The translations under genes and the position numbers were made by a program. Of a stretch of DNA of 64,000 nt, positions 60,816-64,000 are shown piece after piece; within the stretch, counting starts at the first letter, position 1, and each line of letters starts with the position of its first letter. The stretch is from Lachnospiraceae bacterium (GTDB lineage Bacteria; Bacillota; Clostridia; Lachnospirales; Lachnospiraceae). The notes under the pieces are model-generated. The model saw nothing but the letters and a program-made list of their open reading frames with translations, ran no database searches and was not told where the DNA came from. The stretch is from NCBI GenBank assembly GCA_022796475.1, contig JAAWIS010000004.1, positions 21,253-85,252 on the forward strand. Direction: 5' to 3'.

Positions 60816-61756
60816 CTCTCCGTCCTCATCGGGTTATCCAGAAAATCCTTGTAGGCAAGCCGAATCCCGTCTTCCAGTTCTGTTTTGTATGTCCAGCCCA
60901 GTTTCGTCGCCTTGCTCACATCCAGTAGCTTGCGCGGTGTGCCGTTGGGCTTGGATGTATCCCACTCGATCTTCCCATCATAACCTACTACTTTCGCCAC
61001 CAGCTCGGCCAGTTCTTTAATAGTCAACTCTTTGCCGGTGCCTGCGTTCACAGTTTCATTGCTGCTATAGTTATTCATGAGGAATACACAGAGATTGGCG
61101 AGATCATCCACATAAAGGAATTCACGGAGCGAGCTTCCATCTCCCCAGCAGGTTACACTATTCTTGTCTTCCACTTTCGCCTCATGGAAACGGCGGATCA
61201 GGGCAGGAAGCACATGGCTGTGTTCGGAATGATAGTTGTCATTGGGACCATAAAGGTTTGTGGGCATGACGCTGATATAGTCTGTGCCGTACTGTGTGTT
61301 CAGGTATTCGCAGTATTTCAATCCGCTGATCTTTGCCAGAGCATACGCCTCGTTCGTCTGCTCCAGAGAAGATGTTAAAAGACATGATTCCGGCATCGGC
61401 TGGGGAGCCATACGGGGATAGATGCAGGAAGAACCAAGAAACTCCAGCTTCTTGCAGCCGTTCTGCCATGCAGAGTGAATCACATTCATCGCCAGAATCA
61501 TGTTGTCGTACATAAAATCAGCTTTTGCAGTAGCGTTTCCCATGATGCCGCCGACCTTAGCGGCGGCAAGAAACACATACTCCGGCTTTTCAGAGGCGAA
61601 GAAGGCTTCCACAGCGTCCTGCCGGGTCAGATCCAGTTCCTTATGGGTACGAGTGATGATGTTTTCATACCCTTGTCTGCTCAATTCTCTTACAATCGCA
61701 GAACCTACCATCCCGCGATGACCTGCGACATAGATTTTTGCGTTTTTCTCCATCAT
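60812..61756 (-). CDS. fcl: GDP-L-fucose synthase
   Basis: A 314-residue SDR epimerase-reductase: NADP site AGHRGMVGSAIVREL, FLGSSCIYPRMAPQPMPE, the catalytic tyrosine/lysine in NEAYALAKISG and TNLYGPNDNYH, then GDGSSLREFLYVDDLA. It turns GDP-4-keto-6-deoxy-mannose into GDP-L-fucose. Upstream gmd ends four bases before, and the stop overlaps the manC start. The whole set forms one operon. Confidence 0.95.
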   Translation of the reverse strand: MMEKNAKIYVAGHRGMVGSAIVRELSRQGYENIITRTHKELDLTRQDAVEAFFASEKPEYVFLAAAKVGGIMGNATAKADFMYDNMILAMNVIHSAWQNGCKKLEFLGSSCIYPRMAPQPMPESCLLTSSLEQTNEAYALAKISGLKYCEYLNTQYGTDYISVMPTNLYGPNDNYHSEHSHVLPALIRRFHEAKVEDKNSVTCWGDGSSLREFLYVDDLANLCVFLMNNYSSNETVNAGTGKELTIKELAELVAKVVGYDGKIEWDTSKPNGTPRKLLDVSKATKLGWTYKTELEDGIRLAYKDFLDNPMRTER

Positions 61757-61760
61757 ACCC

Positions 61761-62855
61761 TTATTTCACCACGCCTTTCTCCAGATACTCAGCGAGGTTC
61801 ATCTTAACATGTTCTTCCGCACACTCCACGGCAACCTTCTCCATATCATGCTTTACCATGATTTCTACCAGTTTCTCAAAGCTGGTCTTTGTCGGATTCC
61901 AGCCAAGCTCCTTCTTCGCTTTACTCGGATCGCCCCAGAGATTAACCACATCGGTGGGACGGTAGAAATCGGGCGAAACAGCTACTACTTCCTGACCATT
62001 CGCCTTGTTGATACCAACTTCATCAAGACCAGTCCCTTTCCATTCCAGTTCAATTCCCGCATGGTGAAATGCTAAAGTTGCAAACTCACGAACGCTGTGC
62101 TGTACGCCAGTGGCGATAACAAAGTCCTCCGGCTTATCATTCTGGAGAATGAGCCACATGCACTCCACATAGTCCTTCGCATAGCCCCAGTCACGGAGAG
62201 AGTCAAGATTACCTAGATATAGCTTGTCCTGTTTGCCCTGTGCAATTCGAGCGGCAGCAAGAGTAATTTTGCGGGTTACAAAGGTTTCGCCGCGTCTCTC
62301 CGATTCATGGTTGAAAAGAATTCCGGAACAACAAAACATCTGATATGCTTCACGATACTCTTTTGTTATCCAAAAGCCATACTGCTTGGCTACTGCATAA
62401 GGAGAATACGGATGAAAAGGAGTATTCTCATTCTGAGGAACTTCCTCTACCTTTCCATACAATTCGCTTGTACTTGCCTGGTAGATGCGACAGGTTCCAG
62501 TCAGTCCTGTGATCCTCACAGTTTCCAAAACACGCAAAACACCTGTCGCATCAATATCAGCGGTAAACTCCGGGCTATCAAAGCTCACCTGCACATGGCT
62601 CTGGGCGGCCAGATTATAAATTTCATCCGGACGAACTGTGCCAATCACCTTGACGAGAGAACTCATGTCAGAGAGATCGCCATAGTGGAGATGAAACTGC
62701 GGATTCCCCTCCAGATGGGCAATACGCTCACGGTAATCCACAGAATTCCTGCGGATAATGCCATGGACATCATATCCCTTTTCAATCAGAAACTCGGACA
62801 GGTAGGAACCGTCCTGCCCTGTCACGCCTGTAATCAATGCATTTTTCATAATCAT
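61761..62855 (-). CDS. gmd: GDP-mannose 4,6-dehydratase
   Basis: A 364-residue [26 protein letters not shown] at the NADP site, the [12 protein letters not shown] region, [16 protein letters not shown] and the catalytic [12 protein letters not shown], later [17 protein letters not shown]. It makes GDP-4-keto-6-deoxy-D-mannose. The start has GGAGGAAATA upstream; the ATG two codons later is a possible alternative. It is the first gene of the fucose operon, 116 bases after the AraC gene. Confidence 0.96.
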   Translation of the reverse strand: MIMKNALITGVTGQDGSYLSEFLIEKGYDVHGIIRRNSVDYRERIAHLEGNPQFHLHYGDLSDMSSLVKVIGTVRPDEIYNLAAQSHVQVSFDSPEFTADIDATGVLRVLETVRITGLTGTCRIYQASTSELYGKVEEVPQNENTPFHPYSPYAVAKQYGFWITKEYREAYQMFCCSGILFNHESERRGETFVTRKITLAAARIAQGKQDKLYLGNLDSLRDWGYAKDYVECMWLILQNDKPEDFVIATGVQHSVREFATLAFHHAGIELEWKGTGLDEVGINKANGQEVVAVSPDFYRPTDVVNLWGDPSKAKKELGWNPTKTSFEKLVEIMVKHDMEKVAVECAEEHVKMNLAEYLEKGVVK

Positions 62856-62971
62856 TATTTCCTCCGCTTAACGTTGCTTCTGTGGTCATCAGCCACACCA
62901 TATATTTTACATATAACCCCCGCAGTTCTTAATTCACTGGATTGCTTTCCACTTGGACAATATTGCTTTTT

Positions 62972-63847
62972 CTACCACTGTTCGCGATAAACAGACGGAC
63001 TTACACCTTCTATGTTTTTAAATAGCCTTGAAAAATAGGCCGGATCATTAATCCCGATTTCTACAGAGATCTGTTCAAGTGTCTTATCAGAGAATCGCAG
63101 CAATTGCTTTGCGTGTGTAATCCGTACAGACTGTAAATAGGAATTAATTGTCATGCCAAACTGATCTTTAAAACTGTGTGTCAGGTAGTATTTAGAGATA
63201 TAAGAACGGCTGGCCAGTTCGTCTAGGACAATCTGCTCGTTATAATGCTCATCGATATAGGTCTTTACATCAAGAACAGAAGCTCTCTTGTTCGGCAGCG
63301 CCTTATCCTCTGGATGCCAGGATTCTGACATGATGCAGACCATCAGCTCAGATAACAGGGCATTTATTCTCATGTCACGCATATAATCAGTGCTTTTCGC
63401 CACAGAAGTAAGCTCGGATAGAACAGAAAAAAACGGGGCAGAATCCTCCGGCGTGAAAACCGGCCTTCCACCCCGTTCACAGTATTTGTTGTATATGGAG
63501 GCCATAGATGGTCCGTTGAAATGGCACCAATGGAGAGTCCAAAGATAGTCTGAATCTGTTGTGTGAGCATAAGGCTTCTTGCAGTCGATGAATACGCAGG
63601 AACCGGGAGTGAGAGTGTGTCTTACACCGTTATACTCCAATGTACCAGAGCCAGATTTGATCATGAAGAAGAGATAAGATGACAGGTTCGAGCGGCGACT
63701 GGTGTGTGGTTTGATAGCTGTGAGGATCCCAATCTCCTGCAGATGGAGCAGGGATGTTCTGGCGAAAGCGGAAGGTGTGTAAAGGATGCGGTTGGATGAA
63801 ACAATCTCGTTTTTATTGTCTGTAAAAAAGTTCAATCTCCTCTTCAC
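62972..63847 (-). CDS. AraC-family transcriptional regulator
   Basis: About 291 residues from the GTG at 63847, with AAAGGAAGAGAG upstream; a TTG at 63883 gives a longer frame that overlaps the previous gene, and is less likely. The N-terminal AraC ligand-binding cupin (about 25-170; YLFFMIKSGSGTLEY, GSCVFIDCKKPYAH) is followed by two HTH motifs of the HTH_18 type (about 200-290; LDELASRSYISKYYLTHSFKDQFG and ISVEIGINDPAYFSRLFKNIEGVSPSVYR). The cupin likely senses a sugar. It sits before the GDP-fucose operon on the same strand and may regulate it. Confidence 0.88.
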   Translation of the reverse strand: MKRRLNFFTDNKNEIVSSNRILYTPSAFARTSLLHLQEIGILTAIKPHTSRRSNLSSYLFFMIKSGSGTLEYNGVRHTLTPGSCVFIDCKKPYAHTTDSDYLWTLHWCHFNGPSMASIYNKYCERGGRPVFTPEDSAPFFSVLSELTSVAKSTDYMRDMRINALLSELMVCIMSESWHPEDKALPNKRASVLDVKTYIDEHYNEQIVLDELASRSYISKYYLTHSFKDQFGMTINSYLQSVRITHAKQLLRFSDKTLEQISVEIGINDPAYFSRLFKNIEGVSPSVYREQW

Positions 63848-63869
63848 CTCTCTTCCTTTACTAAAAGTA

Positions 63870-64000
63870 CTAATTTGGTTCAATCATTTTGTTGCAAAAA
63901 CGCTTTATTTCATCTTCTGTAAATCCAAGGTCATAGAAATAATTCATACATTTGTGTTGGAAGCTATCCCCTTCATAATTTTTCTCAATGTAATCTATCA
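63870..64000 (-). CDS. 3' end of an unidentified gene (5' end outside window)
   Basis: The last 42 codons of a minus-strand gene that enters from the right edge and ends TAG at 63870-63872. The visible peptide includes KNYEGDSFQHKCMNYF and ends GFTEDEIKRFCNKMIEPN, acidic and aromatic. It is too short to identify. The AraC gene start follows closely, so the two may be co-transcribed. Confidence 0.6.
   Translation of the reverse strand, partial: IDYIEKNYEGDSFQHKCMNYFYDLGFTEDEIKRFCNKMIEPN

Noticed and set aside
62307..62990. 227-codon plus-strand frame
   Set aside because: It is antisense to gmd and has low-complexity shadow composition.
1..64000. CRISPR arrays, rRNA, tRNA, phage structural genes
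   Set aside because: None seen on reading both strands; no regular spaced repeats of 25-40 bases and no cloverleaf with a CCA-type end was noticed, although small RNAs could be missed without a covariance search.

Overview
The window looks like a chromosomal segment of a Gram-positive, anaerobic Clostridia-type bacterium, most likely Lachnospiraceae. The evidence is a SCIFF ranthipeptide precursor with its radical SAM maturase next to secDF, tgt and yajC, a Csp-like S8 protease, LytR-CpsA-Psr and YveK-type surface glycan genes, two secreted proteins built of aromatic cell-wall-binding repeats, and strong AGGAGG-type ribosome binding sites. No rRNA, tRNA, CRISPR array or complete insertion sequence was seen. 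The species cannot be named from the sequence alone.

Layout. 1-9.1 kb (minus strand): the end of a cell-wall-binding repeat protein, an acyltransferase, a HAD phosphatase, and the block scfA-scfB-secDF-tgt-yajC. 9.1-17.2 kb: housekeeping and stress genes (membrane protein, CNNM/CorC transporter, lspA, S8 protease, a long ClpX, membrane-anchored HtrA). 17.4-30.6 kb (minus): a tightly packed surface glycan operon with an LCP ligase, an initiating sugar-phosphate transferase, three GT2 enzymes, and four sugar-modifying enzymes (ThDP enzyme, SDR reductase, C-methyltransferase, NADP-type alcohol dehydrogenase). 30.9-34 kb: a second cell-wall-binding repeat protein, small zinc-ribbon and coiled-coil proteins, and an orphan pilin-like protein. 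34.5-37.4 kb (minus): a Wzz-type chain-length regulator with a kinase-like tail and a second initiating transferase. 37.7-39.7 kb: an orphan tyrosine recombinase, a hypothetical gene and mscL.

40.1-53.2 kb (plus) is the most unusual part. A visibly A+T-rich block carries a GT4 enzyme, a heptosyltransferase-like GT9, bifunctional HldE, HldD, a Wzy-like polymerase, a Wzx-like flippase and a LicD-type transferase. It is followed without a strand change by a three-domain gene (LicC/PntC-like nucleotidyltransferase + HxGH cytidylyltransferase-like domain + PEP mutase), a phosphonoacetaldehyde reductase and a phosphonopyruvate decarboxylase. Together these predict a surface polysaccharide that contains ADP-heptose-derived heptose and is capped or decorated by LicD with 2-hydroxyethylphosphonate. 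Both traits are unusual in a Firmicute.

53.7-64 kb: an AAA ATPase (ATPase_2/DUF234 type), a PD-(D/E)XK Rpn/PDDEXK_2-family gene, and a minus-strand operon holding every step from fructose-6-phosphate to GDP-L-fucose (manA, phosphohexomutase, manC, gmd, fcl), preceded by an AraC regulator and the 3' end of an unidentified gene. In total the window is a surface-glycan island: two initiating transferases, chain-length control, polymerase and flippase, and precursor pathways for heptose, fucose, phosphonate and a probable branched or C-methylated sugar. It is bounded by conserved core genes on the left.
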